From the NCBI RefSeq assembly GCF_036885605.1, contig NZ_CP142523.1, forward strand, positions 2,170,001 to 2,234,000: a DNA stretch of 64,000 bases, read 5' to 3'. The translations under genes and the position numbers were made by a program. This document shows positions 50,152 to 59,560 of the stretch, one piece after another. The DNA comes from Janthinobacterium sp. TB1-E2. Lineage in GTDB: Bacteria > Pseudomonadota > Gammaproteobacteria > Burkholderiales > Burkholderiaceae_D. Numbering within the stretch: position 1 is the first letter of the stretch; each line of letters starts with the position of its first letter. The notes below the pieces were generated by a model, which ran no database searches, was not told the DNA's origin, and saw only the letters and a list, made by a program, of their open reading frames with translations.

Positions 50152-51120
50152 ATGCTTTCCTATCTTGTCTATCTGTTCCTCTTCCTTGCCGTCGTGCTGC
50201 TGGTGGCGGGCGCCTGGCTGGCGTGGCAGGCGGCGCGGGGCCCAAGTGCGGCGCGGGTGGCGCGGCGCCTGCAAGCCATGTACACGGCCAGCGATGGCGA
50301 ACAGGCGCTGTCGATCACCAAGCAGCGCCCGCTGAGCAGCTATCCGTTTCTGCAGGGCGTGCTGGAAGGCTTGCCTGGCGCGCGGCGCATCGAGCAACTG
50401 CTGCTGCAGGCGGGTATGCGCTGGCTCGTGGCCGGCTTCCTGGGCTATTGCGCGCTTGGCGCGACCGCAGGCCTGCTGGCGGCCAGCGCGCTGCCCTTGC
50501 CATGGTATGTGCGCCTGGGTCTGGGCGCGGGCGGCGCCGCGCTGCCGTATCTGCTGGCGCGCCGCGCCAGGAGCCGGCGGCTGGTGCGCATCGAGCAGCA
50601 GCTGCCGGACGCGCTGGACCTGATGGGCCGCGCCATGCGCGCCGGCCATGCCTTTCCCACCGCGCTGAAAATGGTGGGCGAGGAGATGACGGGGCCGCTG
50701 GCCGACGAGTTTCGCGCCGTGTTCGACGAAGTCAGTTTTGGCGTGGCGATGGCCGATGCGCTGGGCAACCTGGCCGCGCGCGTGCCCAGCACGGACTTGC
50801 GCTATGTCGTCATCGCTGTGCTGATCCAGCGGGAAACGGGCGGCAACCTGACTGAATTGCTGGGCAGCATCAGCGCCATCATCCGCGACCGATTGAAATT
50901 GCTGGGCCAGGTGCGCGTGCTGTCGGCCGAAGGGCGCATGTCGGCCTGGGTACTGGGCTTGCTGCCGTTTGGCGCGGCGCTGATGATGTACGTGATGAAT
51001 CCGCAATTCATTGCCGTGCTGTACACGGATGCGGGCGGGCGCAAGATGGTCGGCGTGGCGCTGGGCTTGCTGCTGGTTGGCGTGCTCTGTATCCGAAAAA
51101 TTATCCATATCCGGGTGTGA
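50152..51120 (+). CDS. tadB: Tad inner-membrane platform protein TadB
   Basis: The protein has 322 residues from the ATG at 50152, five bases after cpaF. It has an N-terminal membrane helix, two more near 85-130 and helices near the C-terminus. The T2SSF domain (about 155-280) shows [20 protein letters not shown] and [15 protein letters not shown], the standard pattern. With TadC it forms the inner-membrane platform of the machine. Confidence 0.94.
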   Translation: MLSYLVYLFLFLAVVLLVAGAWLAWQAARGPSAARVARRLQAMYTASDGEQALSITKQRPLSSYPFLQGVLEGLPGARRIEQLLLQAGMRWLVAGFLGYCALGATAGLLAASALPLPWYVRLGLGAGGAALPYLLARRARSRRLVRIEQQLPDALDLMGRAMRAGHAFPTALKMVGEEMTGPLADEFRAVFDEVSFGVAMADALGNLAARVPSTDLRYVVIAVLIQRETGGNLTELLGSISAIIRDRLKLLGQVRVLSAEGRMSAWVLGLLPFGAALMMYVMNPQFIAVLYTDAGGRKMVGVALGLLLVGVLCIRKIIHIRV

Positions 51121-51138
51121 CATGAAAGAGCAAACACG

Positions 51139-52080
51139 ATGAGCGGCATGAATGCGTCGCAGCTGGCTTTGCTGGGCTTGCTGTTCCTGATTGTTTTCGC
51201 GCTGGCCGTGCTGGTGCTGCGCCTGTTCGCCGGCAGTGCCGTACAGCAGCGGCTGCAATCGCTCGGTGATGCGGGCGCCGCCGGCGACCGGGAGCGCCAT
51301 GCGAGGCGGCGCTGGGTGGCGCACGCCGTCAGCCTCACGCGCCCGCTGGCCAGGCTGTCGCTGCCCGACGAAGGCTGGGAAAGTTCGCCCATTCGCAGCC
51401 GCTTCGTCCATGCCGGCTGGCGCAGCCAGGCCGCGCCGGCCCTGTTTTATGCGGCCAAGACGGGCCTGTTCGTGGGCTTGCCGCTGCTCGTGTATTTCCT
51501 GCTGCGCCAGGGCGGACAGAATATGCTGTTATGGCTGGTTGCGGCGGCCGCCCTCGGCTATTACCTGCCCAATGTCTGGCTGTCCCACTGTTTGAAACAG
51601 CGCCAGCGCGAAGTGTTCGAGACCTTTCCCGATGCGCTGGACCTGATGACGGTGTGCGTCGAAGCGGGGCTGGCGATGGATGCGGCGCTGGCGCGCGTGG
51701 CGCAGGAAATCGGCCTGAAAAGCGCGGTGCTGGCCGAAGAGCTGCAACTGGTGACGCTGGAACTGCGCGCCGGCAGCGCCAAGGACAAGGCCTTGCGCAA
51801 TCTGGCCCTGCGCACGGGCGTGGAAGACGTGGACGCACTGGTGACCTTGCTGATCCAGGCCGAACGCTTCGGCACGAGCATCGCCGCGTCGCTGCGCGTG
51901 CAGTCCGACCAGCTGCGCACCAAGCGGCGCCAGCGCGCCGAAGAAACGGCGGCCAGGATCGCCCTCAAGCTGCTGTTTCCGCTGATCTTTTTCATTTTCC
52001 CGTCGCTGATGGTCGTGCTGATGGGCCCGGCGTTCCTGCAGATTTACCGCGTGCTGCTGCCGGCCATGCGGGGCAGCTGA
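51139..52080 (+). CDS. tadC: Tad inner-membrane platform protein TadC
   Basis: The protein has 313 residues from the ATG at 51139, 18 bases after tadB. The N-terminal membrane helix, paired helices at about 95-145 and the final helix ([18 protein letters not shown]) fit TadC. The T2SSF domain contains [22 protein letters not shown] and [17 protein letters not shown]. It is the last gene of the right-facing pilus unit; a strong terminator follows at 52104. No TadD-type TPR lipoprotein is found after it. Confidence 0.94.
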   Translation: MSGMNASQLALLGLLFLIVFALAVLVLRLFAGSAVQQRLQSLGDAGAAGDRERHARRRWVAHAVSLTRPLARLSLPDEGWESSPIRSRFVHAGWRSQAAPALFYAAKTGLFVGLPLLVYFLLRQGGQNMLLWLVAAAALGYYLPNVWLSHCLKQRQREVFETFPDALDLMTVCVEAGLAMDAALARVAQEIGLKSAVLAEELQLVTLELRAGSAKDKALRNLALRTGVEDVDALVTLLIQAERFGTSIAASLRVQSDQLRTKRRQRAEETAARIALKLLFPLIFFIFPSLMVVLMGPAFLQIYRVLLPAMRGS

Positions 52081-52103
52081 GGGGTAGCCGAGCGGGCAAA
52101 AAA

Positions 52104-52135
52104 AAGCTGCCGGAGTTTCCTCCGGCAGCTTCTTT
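52104..52135. terminator. Bidirectional terminator between tadC and suhB
   Basis: Perfect 12-base arms AAGCTGCCGGAG and CTCCGGCAGCTT with a TTTC loop are flanked by an A-run on the left and TTCTTT on the right. It lies 23 bases after tadC and 25 bases after the suhB stop on the opposite strand, ideal for stopping both. Confidence 0.88.
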
Positions 52136-52156
52136 ACATCAGCCCTTGCCTGGCAA

Positions 52157-52948
52157 TCAGGCGAATGGCGTCAGCAAGGTGATCATCTGGCCAAAGATCT
52201 TCGGGCTGGCGGCGATGACGTCGCCCTTGTACAGGTAGTCCGATTCGCCGGAAAATTCACCAACGATGCCGCCCGATTCCGTGATCATCAGGGCGCCTGC
52301 TGCGATATCCCAAGGCTTCAAGCCTTTTTCGTAGAAGCCGTCCAGGCGGCCGCAAGCGACGTAAGCGAGGTCCAGCGCGGCCGAGCCGGCGCGGCGTACG
52401 CCCTGGCTGCGTTCGCCCATGATCGCGTACATCTTCAGGTATTCGTCCAGCGCGCGGGCGCTGCCGGCCACGTAGCCGGTGCCCAGCAGGGCGTTCGAGA
52501 TGCGGTCGAGCTTGGTGACGCGGATGCGTTTTTCGTTCAGGTAGGCGCCGGCGCCCTTGGTGGCCGTGAACAGGTCGTTGCGGACCGGGTCGTAGATGAC
52601 GGCTTGCGTGACGACGCCGCGATGCGCGAGGGCGATCGAAATGCAGTATTGCGGGAAACCGTGGATAAAGTTGGTGGTGCCGTCCAGCGGATCGATGATC
52701 CACTGATATTCATTCTCGTCGTGCGAGTTGGCGGAAGCTCCCGATTCCTCAGCCAGGAACGCGTGGTCCGGGTAGGCTTTGGACAGCACCTCGATGATGG
52801 CTTGTTCGGCCGCCTGGTCGACGTCGGTGACGAAATCGTTATGTTGTTTTTCCGTGACGACGACGCGGTCGAGGTCAAAAGAGGCGCGATTGATGACGGC
52901 GGCGCCGCGGCGGGCGGCTTTGATCGCCGTGTTGAGCATTGGGTGCAT
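52157..52948 (-). CDS. suhB: Inositol-1-monophosphatase SuhB
   Basis: The protein has 263 residues. The ATG at 52948 is supported by GGAAG upstream and the usual [16 protein letters not shown] start. Metal-site motifs are [18 protein letters not shown] and [17 protein letters not shown]. SuhB dephosphorylates inositol phosphates and, in bacteria, also joins the rRNA antitermination complex. The gene is divergent from trmJ, an arrangement seen in related bacteria. Confidence 0.95.
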   Translation of the reverse strand: MHPMLNTAIKAARRGAAVINRASFDLDRVVVTEKQHNDFVTDVDQAAEQAIIEVLSKAYPDHAFLAEESGASANSHDENEYQWIIDPLDGTTNFIHGFPQYCISIALAHRGVVTQAVIYDPVRNDLFTATKGAGAYLNEKRIRVTKLDRISNALLGTGYVAGSARALDEYLKMYAIMGERSQGVRRAGSAALDLAYVACGRLDGFYEKGLKPWDIAAGALMITESGGIVGEFSGESDYLYKGDVIAASPKIFGQMITLLTPFA

Positions 52949-53134
52949 GTGAGCTTCCGTTAAAAGCACGCGACCGCCCATGGCCGCCTTGCGGCGCCGG
53001 TACGATAGAGTGCAAGAATGAATTAAAGAGCGGAGCGGTGCCGAAGTGGTTAAAATCCCGGCCTGGCGTCAGCGTTTTGTGACTCCGTTTCCCGAAATTT
53101 CCTGTATCGATACCGCGCAATAGCGCTATTTTAA

Positions 53135-53899
53135 ATGAATCTGCCCGAAATCAACACGTCTCTTTTCAAACGCCTGCGATTTATTCTTGTCGAAACTAGT
53201 CGTCCTGGCAACATTGGCGGCGTCGCGCGCGCCATGAAAACGATGGGTTTTTCCGATCTGGTGCTGGTCAACCCCCGCTTTCCCGATGCCTTGACGGATG
53301 CGGAAGCGGTGGCCTTCGCCAGCGGCGCGCAGGATATTTTGTCGGGCGCGCGCATCGTCGGCTCGATCGCCGAGGCGCTTGAAGGCTGCAATTACGCGGC
53401 CGCCGTGTCGGCCCGGTTGCGCGAATTTTCGCCGCCCGTCACGGCCCCGCGCGCCATCGCGGCCCAGCTGGCGGCCGGCGCAGACTTGCACGCGGCCGTC
53501 ATCTTCGGCAATGAGCGCTTCGGCTTGCCAAACGAGATCGTCGAGCAGTGCAATGTGCTGATCAACATCCCCGCCAATCCCGAGTATTCGTCGCTGAACC
53601 TGTCGCAGGCGGCGCAGGTCGTCGCCTATGAATGCCGCGTGGCGGCGCTCGGCGATGGGCAAATGTCCAGCCCCGTCGGTTTTCATGGCGACGCGGCCAG
53701 CCTGGCGCAGGTCGACGGCATGTATGCGCATCTGGAGCAGGCGCTGGTCGCCATCGATTTTCTCGACGCCGACAATCCGAAAAAGCTCATGCCGCGCCTG
53801 AAACGCCTGTTTTCGCGTACGGGGCTGGAAACGGAAGAAGTCAATATCCTGCGCGGCATCGCGCGCCATATCCTGGCGGTAGCCAAAAAAGGCCCATGA
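53135..53899 (+). CDS. trmJ: tRNA (cytidine/uridine-32-2'-O)-methyltransferase TrmJ
   Basis: The protein has 254 residues from the ATG at 53135; there is no clear ribosome site. It is a SPOUT (trefoil-knot) enzyme. Matches are FILVETSRPGNIGGVARAMK at the N-terminus, VIFGNERFGLPN and the knot segment INIPANPEYSSLNLSQAAQV. TrmJ uses S-adenosylmethionine to methylate position 32 of several tRNAs. Its stop codon overlaps the start of the LysR gene (ATGA), unusual for a housekeeping gene. Confidence 0.95.
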   Translation: MNLPEINTSLFKRLRFILVETSRPGNIGGVARAMKTMGFSDLVLVNPRFPDALTDAEAVAFASGAQDILSGARIVGSIAEALEGCNYAAAVSARLREFSPPVTAPRAIAAQLAAGADLHAAVIFGNERFGLPNEIVEQCNVLINIPANPEYSSLNLSQAAQVVAYECRVAALGDGQMSSPVGFHGDAASLAQVDGMYAHLEQALVAIDFLDADNPKKLMPRLKRLFSRTGLETEEVNILRGIARHILAVAKKGP

Positions 53900-54798
53900 T
53901 AGAGACCCGGCTGCTGCGCCAGTTCATCGCCGTCGCCGAGGAACTCAATTTCCGGCGCGCGGCCGAACGGCTGCACATGGCGCAGCCGCCCTTGTCCCAG
54001 GCGATATTGCGGCTGGAAGAGGTGCTCGGCTACCCTGTTTTCGAACGCACGAACCGCAAGGTCGCCTTGACCCCGGCCGGCAGCACTTTCCTGGCCACGG
54101 CGCGCCAGGTGCTGGCCAGCCTGGAAGAGGGCGTGGCCGCTGCGCGCCGCGTGGCGCAAGGCATCGAGGGCCACTTGCGCCTGAGCTTCATCCACATCAC
54201 GCCCTACGCCCACGTGCTCGATGCTTTGCGCGCGTTTCGCGCCGCCTCGCCCGCCGTGCAATTCACCTTGCGCGAAGCATCGACGCAGCAGCAGGTCGAG
54301 TGGCTGGAAAAAAACGAGGTCGATATCGCCCTGCTGCGCGCACCGGGCCGCAGCACGCCGGGCTTGCGCTTCGAGCGCCTGTCGGGCGAAGACATCGTGA
54401 TCGCGCTGCCCTTGGACCACCGCTGCGCGGGCCAGGCGAGGGTGGATCTGGCGGACCTGGCCGGTGACGATTTCGTCGCTTCGCCGCGCGAGCTGGGCCA
54501 GGGTTTCCACGACCAGCTGGCCAGCCTGTGCCTGCATGCGGGTTTCGTGCCGCGCGTGGTGCAGCAGGCACGCCGCTTGCAAACGGTGCTGGGACTGGTG
54601 GCGGCAGGCTTTGGCGTGGCGCTGCTGCCGGCCAGCCTGGCGGCCTGCGCACCTGCCGGCGTGGTCATGCTGCCGCTGGCAAGCAACGCGCCCGAAGCGT
54701 TGCGCCAGCTCGACCTGTACATGGCCTGGGACCCGCAGCGCACGTCCCCCGTGCGCGAGCGGCTGCTGGCGCAGCTGCGGCGGTCTGTCTCGCATTGA
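53896..54798 (+). CDS. LysR-family transcriptional regulator
   Basis: The protein has 300 residues from the ATG at 53896, overlapping trmJ by four bases. The winged helix-turn-helix (1-60) has LLRQFIAVAEELNFRRAAERL, PLSQAILRLEEVLGYPVFER and ALTPAG. The rest is the LysR substrate-binding domain, with IALPLDHRCAGQ and VAAGFGVALLPASLA. It likely controls the MFS gene starting 90 bases downstream. A dyad TGAGAC-N7-GTCTCA overlaps its stop codon and could be its binding site. Confidence 0.93.
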   Translation: MIETRLLRQFIAVAEELNFRRAAERLHMAQPPLSQAILRLEEVLGYPVFERTNRKVALTPAGSTFLATARQVLASLEEGVAAARRVAQGIEGHLRLSFIHITPYAHVLDALRAFRAASPAVQFTLREASTQQQVEWLEKNEVDIALLRAPGRSTPGLRFERLSGEDIVIALPLDHRCAGQARVDLADLAGDDFVASPRELGQGFHDQLASLCLHAGFVPRVVQQARRLQTVLGLVAAGFGVALLPASLAACAPAGVVMLPLASNAPEALRQLDLYMAWDPQRTSPVRERLLAQLRRSVSH

Positions 54799-54814
54799 GA
54801 CTTGCAGGGTCTCA
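54796..54814. promoter_or_regulatory. Candidate LysR operator before the MFS gene
   Basis: The perfect dyad TGAGAC-TTGCAGG-GTCTCA also contains a T-N11-A pattern, as expected for LysR-type binding. It overlaps the LysR stop codon and lies 75 bases before the MFS start, in front of an AT-rich stretch (GATAAGATATTTT) that could contain a -10 element. A transcript hairpin is an alternative reading. Confidence 0.45.
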
Positions 54815-54888
54815 TTTCAAGATGAATAAGATATTTTACAGATGATGGTCCAAGGGCCAGCATGGCGTTTTGATTGTCAGGAATTGCC

Positions 54889-56082
54889 ATGTCTATCGTT
54901 TCATCGCGCAGCCGCGCGCTGCCACCCTCTATTTATTTGCTGTCATTGTGCAGCTTCGCCTTTGGCTTGTCCGAATTCATCGCCGCCGGCCTGTTGACGC
55001 CCATGGCGCGCGACCTGCACGCCAGCGTGGCGGCGGCCGGCGGCGCCATTGCCGCGTATGCGCTGGGGGCGGCCATCGGCGCACCGATCCTGACGGCCAT
55101 GCTGGCGCGCCGGCCCACGCGCCAGGTGCTGGTGGCCACGATGCTCGTGCTGGCGGCCGGCAGCATGGCCATGGCGGCCGCGCCGGCGCTGGGCGCGCTG
55201 CTTGGTGTGCGCTTTGCCGTGGGACTCGCGCATGGCGTGTTCATGGCTGTCGCCTCGCATGCGGCCACCAGCCTGGTCGACCCATCCCGCGCGGGCAGGG
55301 CGCTGTCCATCGTCTGGCTGGGCCTGACCCTGGCGCTGGCGGGCGGCGTGCCGCTGGGGACGTGGCTGGGCGCCGTCTCGTCGTGGCGCTGGGTATTTGC
55401 GGTCATCGGCGTGCTGGCCCTGTGCGGCGGCGCCGGCTTGCGCTTTGCCATGCCGACCGTGCGCCAGGAAACCGCTGCCGTCTCGGCCCTGGCCAGCCTG
55501 CGCGCCATCGTGCAGCCGCCCCTGCTGCTGGCGGCCGGCGTGGCGGCGCTGGTCAGCGTGGCCACCTTCAGTTTTTTCACCTATGTTTCGCCGTTCCTGT
55601 TGCAGCTGGGCGGACTCGATGCGGCCTGGCTGGGCGCCGCCATGCTGTGCTTTGGCGCGTGCGCCATCGGCGGCAACCTGCTGGGCGGCTGGTGCGCGGA
55701 CCGTCCCCACGCGCTGCGCGCCACCGTGCTGGCCCTGGCCGCGCTGGCGCTCAACTTGCTGGCGTTTTATGTGCTGCGCGCCCAGCCCGTGGCCATGCTG
55801 GCCCTGTGCGGCACTTTGGGCTTGCTGTTCTTCGCCCTCGTGACCTTGTCGACCATGCGGCTGCTGCGCCTGGCGCAGCAGCATTGCCCTGGCAGCGACG
55901 CCGTGGCGGCGGGCTTGAATATCGCCGCCTTCAATGCGGGCACGGCGGCCGGTGGCGCGCTGGGCGGTGCGCTGATCGTCGCCTTTGGCTTGCCCAGCAT
56001 CGCCATCGGCGGCGCGCTGGCGGCGCTGCTGGCCATGTTGCTGCTGTGGTTCCCGTCGCGCAAACTAGACGGGTCGCTCTAG
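54889..56082 (+). CDS. MFS exporter (arabinose efflux/drug resistance type)
   Basis: The protein has 397 residues. I chose the ATG at 54889, with AGGAATTGCC upstream. Twelve membrane helices span the whole length. The first helices show the pattern FAFGLSEFIAAGLLTPMA, and a basic loop ARRPTRQVL follows helix 2. This fits the DHA1/YdhP-AraJ class that exports sugars or small drugs. The adjacent LysR gene suggests inducible control. The substrate is unknown. Confidence 0.9.
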   Translation: MSIVSSRSRALPPSIYLLSLCSFAFGLSEFIAAGLLTPMARDLHASVAAAGGAIAAYALGAAIGAPILTAMLARRPTRQVLVATMLVLAAGSMAMAAAPALGALLGVRFAVGLAHGVFMAVASHAATSLVDPSRAGRALSIVWLGLTLALAGGVPLGTWLGAVSSWRWVFAVIGVLALCGGAGLRFAMPTVRQETAAVSALASLRAIVQPPLLLAAGVAALVSVATFSFFTYVSPFLLQLGGLDAAWLGAAMLCFGACAIGGNLLGGWCADRPHALRATVLALAALALNLLAFYVLRAQPVAMLALCGTLGLLFFALVTLSTMRLLRLAQQHCPGSDAVAAGLNIAAFNAGTAAGGALGGALIVAFGLPSIAIGGALAALLAMLLLWFPSRKLDGSL

Positions 56083-56158
56083 TTTTTGCGCGCGGATCGC
56101 CGCCCCCTTTGGCGTACACTGGCCTGCAAAAGGCCGTACAAAACAAGGGAGAATGGGG

Positions 56159-56680
56159 ATGCGACGCAGATCGTTTCTGAAACTGGGCGTGCTCGGCGCC
56201 GGTGTGCTGGCCGCCGGCGGCGCCGCCTACCGGCTGGTACGCGGGCCGGCGCCGCCTGGCCGCTTCGTGCTCGATGGCGAAGCGCGCGCGGCGCTGGCGG
56301 CCATCGTGCCGGCGATGCTGGGCAGCGCACTGACTGGGGACGCGACCGCGCGGGCCACGGCGCTTGATGGCGCCATCGCCGGCGTGGACACGGCCATCCG
56401 CGGCTTGCCGCTGGCGGCGCAGCAGGAAGTGCAGGACTTGTTTGGCTTACTGGCGCTGGCGCCCGCGCGGCGCTTCGTCGCTGGCGTGCATGGCGGCTGG
56501 CTTGACGCCGACCCGGCACAGGTGGCCGCCTTTTTGCAGTCGTGGCGCACGCACCGCCTGGCCACCCTGCAGACGGCCTACCTGGCCCTGCACGACTTGA
56601 TCCTCGGCGCCTGGTATGCCGATGCCGCCCACTGGGCCGCCATCGGCTATCCGGGACCGCTGCCCGAACTGAGCGCATAA
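56159..56680 (+). CDS. Tat-exported small subunit, gluconate dehydrogenase subunit 3-like
   Basis: The protein has 173 residues. The ATG at 56159 is preferred because GGGAG is at the right distance; the ATG at 56153 is too close. The N-terminus MRRRSFLKLGVLGAG is a clear twin-arginine signal. The mature part is helical (LDGEARAALAAIVPAML, AAQQEVQDLFGLLALAP) and ends ADAAHWAAIGYPGPLPEL, resembling the small subunit of membrane gluconate or alcohol dehydrogenases. It probably helps to export the GMC flavoenzyme encoded eight bases later, which lacks its own signal. Confidence 0.75.
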   Translation: MRRRSFLKLGVLGAGVLAAGGAAYRLVRGPAPPGRFVLDGEARAALAAIVPAMLGSALTGDATARATALDGAIAGVDTAIRGLPLAAQQEVQDLFGLLALAPARRFVAGVHGGWLDADPAQVAAFLQSWRTHRLATLQTAYLALHDLILGAWYADAAHWAAIGYPGPLPELSA

Positions 56681-56687
56681 GGCATCC

Positions 56688-58322
56688 ATGAGCACATCCC
56701 CCATACCCGACCCGATCGCCGCCGGCCTGGCCGCAGGCTGGAACGTCACCGACGCCAGCACCCTGGCCGCCGACCGCACCCTGGAAGCGGACGTCGTCGT
56801 CATCGGCAGCGGCGCCGGCGGCGGCGTGACGGCGGAAATCCTCGCGCTGGCCGGCTTGAAAGTGCTGATCGTCGAAGAGGGCGGCTTGAAGTCCTCGCAA
56901 GACTTCAAGATGCGCGAAGCGGACGCTTATCCCGCGCTGTACCAGGAATCGGCCGCGCGCAAGACGCGCGACAAGGCGATCAATATCCTGCAGGGGCGCA
57001 CGGTCGGCGGTTCGACCACCGTCAACTGGACCTCGAGCTTTCGCACGCCGCCCGGCACCCTCGAATACTGGCGCAAGCACTTTGGCTTGTCCGGCTATGG
57101 CGTCGATGCCATGGCGCCGTGGTTCGCCATGATGGAAAAACGCCTGCACGTGAGCGACTGGGCCGCGCCGCCCAACGAAAACAACGACTTGTTGCGCCGT
57201 GGCGCCACGGCGCTGGGCATCCCCACGGCCGCCATCCGGCGCAACGTGAACGGCTGCTGGAACCTCGGCTACTGCGGCATGGGCTGCCCGACCAACGCCA
57301 AGCAGTCGATGCTGGTGACGACGATCCCGTCGGCGCTGGCGCTGGGCGCGGGCCTGCTCGTGCATGCGCGCGCCGAACGTTTCACTTTCAAGGGCGAGCG
57401 CATCGACAGCCTGCAGGTGACGGCGCTGGACGCCGCCGGACAGGCGCCCACGGGCGTGCGCCTGACGCTGCGCGCGAAACACTTTGTGCTGGCCGGCGGC
57501 GCCATCAACTCGCCCGCGCTGCTGCTGCGCTCGCAGGCGCCCGACCCGCACGGCTTGCTGGGCCGGCGCACCTTTTTGCATCCGACCGTGGTCTCGGCGG
57601 GCCTGTTCCAGCAAAGGGTCGACGCCTATGCGGGCGCGCCGCAGACGATTTATTCCGACCATTTCCTGCATACGGCGCCCATCGATGGCCCTATCGGCTA
57701 CAAGCTCGAAGCGCCGCCCTTGCACCCGCTGCTGATGGCCACCACCATGGGCGGCTTCGGTGACGAACATGCGCGCACCATGCGCGAATTTCCCCATGCG
57801 CACGCCTTGCTGGCGCTGCTGCGCGACGGCTTTCACCATGATGCGGCGGGCGGCACGGTGTCCATCGACGGTTTCGGCGCGCCCGTGCTCGACTATCCGC
57901 TCACGCCTTTTCTCTGGGATGGCGTGCGGCGCGCGCTGCTGTCGATGGCGGAAATCCAGTTCGCGGCCGGCGCCAGGAGCGTCTATCCCGTGCATGAGCT
58001 GGCCAGCCACTACACGAGCTGGGCGCAGGCAAAGCAGGCCATCGGCGATTTGCCGATGAAGGCGCTGCTGGCACGCGTGGTGTCGGCCCACGTGATGGGC
58101 GGCTGCGCCATGTCGGACGATGCGCGCTTGGGCGTGACGGGGGCCGATGGCCGCTATCACGGCGTACGCAACCTGTCCGTACATGACGGCTCGCTGTTCC
58201 CCACGTCGATCGGCGCCAATCCGCAATTGACGATCTACGCGCTGGCAGCGCGCCTGGCCAGCGGCCTGGCGCAAGCGCTGACGGGCAAGCCCGCGCCCGT
58301 TCCCGTCGCGGCGGCCGCATGA
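56688..58322 (+). CDS. GMC-family FAD-dependent oxidoreductase
   Basis: The protein has 544 residues from the ATG at 56688. The FAD-binding site is VVVIGSGAGGGVTAEIL near residue 36. Later family motifs are GRTVGGSTTVNWTSSFR, the GGAINSPALLLRSQ helix and the C-terminal HVMGGCAMSDD and GANPQLTIYALAAR. It oxidises an alcohol, sugar or sterol, donor unknown. It has no signal peptide and may be co-exported by the Tat subunit encoded upstream. It overlaps the lipase gene by four bases (ATGA), so the three genes form one unit. Unlike gluconate dehydrogenase complexes, no cytochrome gene is present. Confidence 0.9.
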   Translation: MSTSPIPDPIAAGLAAGWNVTDASTLAADRTLEADVVVIGSGAGGGVTAEILALAGLKVLIVEEGGLKSSQDFKMREADAYPALYQESAARKTRDKAINILQGRTVGGSTTVNWTSSFRTPPGTLEYWRKHFGLSGYGVDAMAPWFAMMEKRLHVSDWAAPPNENNDLLRRGATALGIPTAAIRRNVNGCWNLGYCGMGCPTNAKQSMLVTTIPSALALGAGLLVHARAERFTFKGERIDSLQVTALDAAGQAPTGVRLTLRAKHFVLAGGAINSPALLLRSQAPDPHGLLGRRTFLHPTVVSAGLFQQRVDAYAGAPQTIYSDHFLHTAPIDGPIGYKLEAPPLHPLLMATTMGGFGDEHARTMREFPHAHALLALLRDGFHHDAAGGTVSIDGFGAPVLDYPLTPFLWDGVRRALLSMAEIQFAAGARSVYPVHELASHYTSWAQAKQAIGDLPMKALLARVVSAHVMGGCAMSDDARLGVTGADGRYHGVRNLSVHDGSLFPTSIGANPQLTIYALAARLASGLAQALTGKPAPVPVAAAA

Positions 58323-59275
58323 TCGCGCGCATCCTCAAGTGGCTGATGCTGCTGCAAGTGCTGGCCGTGCTGGGCTTGGCGTACCTGGCCATGCAGGCGT
58401 GGGGCGTCGCCTCGCCGCTGCTGGCCGTGCTGCTGGCGCTGGCCATGCTGCTGGCCGTGCGCGCGATGATCGTCGTGCGCAATTTCTGGGAGAGCCGGCG
58501 CCTGGGCAGCCCCGTGCCGCCTGAATACCAGCTGGGCGCCATGGGCGCGGCGCGCCTGTTTTTGGGCGAATTGCGTGCCACCCTGTGGACGTCGTCATGG
58601 GGCATGCTGCGTCCGCGCCTGCATGCGGCCGGCAGCATCCCCGGCCAGGGCATGCCGGTGCTGCTGGTGCACGGCTATGTGTGCAACGGCGGCTATTGGA
58701 CTAAGCTGAGCCTGCAGCTGGCACGGGCCGGTATCGTGCACAAGGCGATCGACCTGGAACCGATCAACGCCGATATCGAGGAGTTCGTGCCGCTGGTCGA
58801 ACAAGCCATCACCGAGCTATGTGCCCGCACGGGCAGCGACCGCGTGATTCTCGTCGCCCACAGCATGGGCGGCCTGGTGGCGCGCGCCTGGCTGCGCCAT
58901 TACGGCGCGGCCCGCGTGGCCCGCATCATCACGATCGGCACGCCGCACCACGGCACGGCGCTGGCCAACCTGGCGGCGGGCGCCAATGCGCGCCAGATGA
59001 GCCGCGTCAATGGCACGCCCAGCGGCTGGCTGGCGCAGCTGGCCGCCAGCGAAACGCCCGAGACGCGTGCCCTGATCACGTCGATCTATTCGCATCACGA
59101 CAATATCGTCGCGCCGCAAGCGTCCGCGCAGCTGCCGGGCGCGCGCAATATCGCTTTCGGCGGCATCGGCCACGTGGCGCTGGCCAGCGATGCGCGCGTG
59201 CTGCGCCAGCTGCTGGCAGAAATCACTATCAAGAGCGAAGTCGCCCAGCCTCCCTCCGCTCCCCATTTCGCCTGA
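58319..59275 (+). CDS. Membrane-anchored alpha/beta hydrolase (lipase-like)
   Basis: The protein has 318 residues from the ATG at 58319. Two hydrophobic helices at 5-50 anchor it. The hydrolase fold follows, with the oxyanion region VLLVHGYVCNGGYW and the nucleophile Ser182 in VAHSMGGLVARAW. An Asp in the SIYSHHDNIV region and a His in GIGHVALASD complete the likely triad. It resembles triacylglycerol lipases/PGAP1-like esterases. Co-translation with the GMC gene suggests that it releases the alcohol that the GMC enzyme oxidises; this is inference. Confidence 0.88.
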   Translation: MIARILKWLMLLQVLAVLGLAYLAMQAWGVASPLLAVLLALAMLLAVRAMIVVRNFWESRRLGSPVPPEYQLGAMGAARLFLGELRATLWTSSWGMLRPRLHAAGSIPGQGMPVLLVHGYVCNGGYWTKLSLQLARAGIVHKAIDLEPINADIEEFVPLVEQAITELCARTGSDRVILVAHSMGGLVARAWLRHYGAARVARIITIGTPHHGTALANLAAGANARQMSRVNGTPSGWLAQLAASETPETRALITSIYSHHDNIVAPQASAQLPGARNIAFGGIGHVALASDARVLRQLLAEITIKSEVAQPPSAPHFA

Positions 59276-59527
59276 GTCCTGTTGTGTTTTGTCTGCATGG
59301 CAAGACTGTCTCTTTTGACTCTGCTGTTGCCCATGTTTAACAACGCACGAGGCAGAAAATGCTGTTTTCCACTGGCGTACTGTATTAAGCTAACGTCAGA
59401 AGATAAGCGGGGAAAATTTGTTCATGAGGCCGCTTGAGCCGTTCTGCAGGCGTACGTCGGCCAGAAATTTCTCTGAATCTATGGCAAGATGTTATACGAT
59501 TGTTATGTAGCCCGCGCATGCGGAAAA

Positions 59528-59560
59528 ATGAGTCCATGCCGTTTTTATTGGGGGCGCTAA
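59528..59560 (+). CDS. Possible ten-residue leader peptide upstream of the TTG-started signalling gene
   Basis: An ATG at 59528 opens a frame of ten codons, MSPCRFYWGR, that ends with TAA directly against the TTG start at 59561 in the same frame. GGAAA precedes it. Translation could hand over ribosomes to the weak TTG start. It may also be chance, since only ten codons are involved. Confidence 0.3.
   Translation: MSPCRFYWGR

Noticed and set aside
53033-53065. tRNA-like segment before trmJ (GCCGAAGTGGTTAAAA)
   Set aside because: It resembles the D-arm side of a Leu/Ser tRNA, but no anticodon arm, T-arm with GTTC or acceptor pairing follows.
53896-56082. Resistance island or mobile element around the MFS gene
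   Set aside because: No transposase, integrase, direct repeats or composition shift is seen at its borders.
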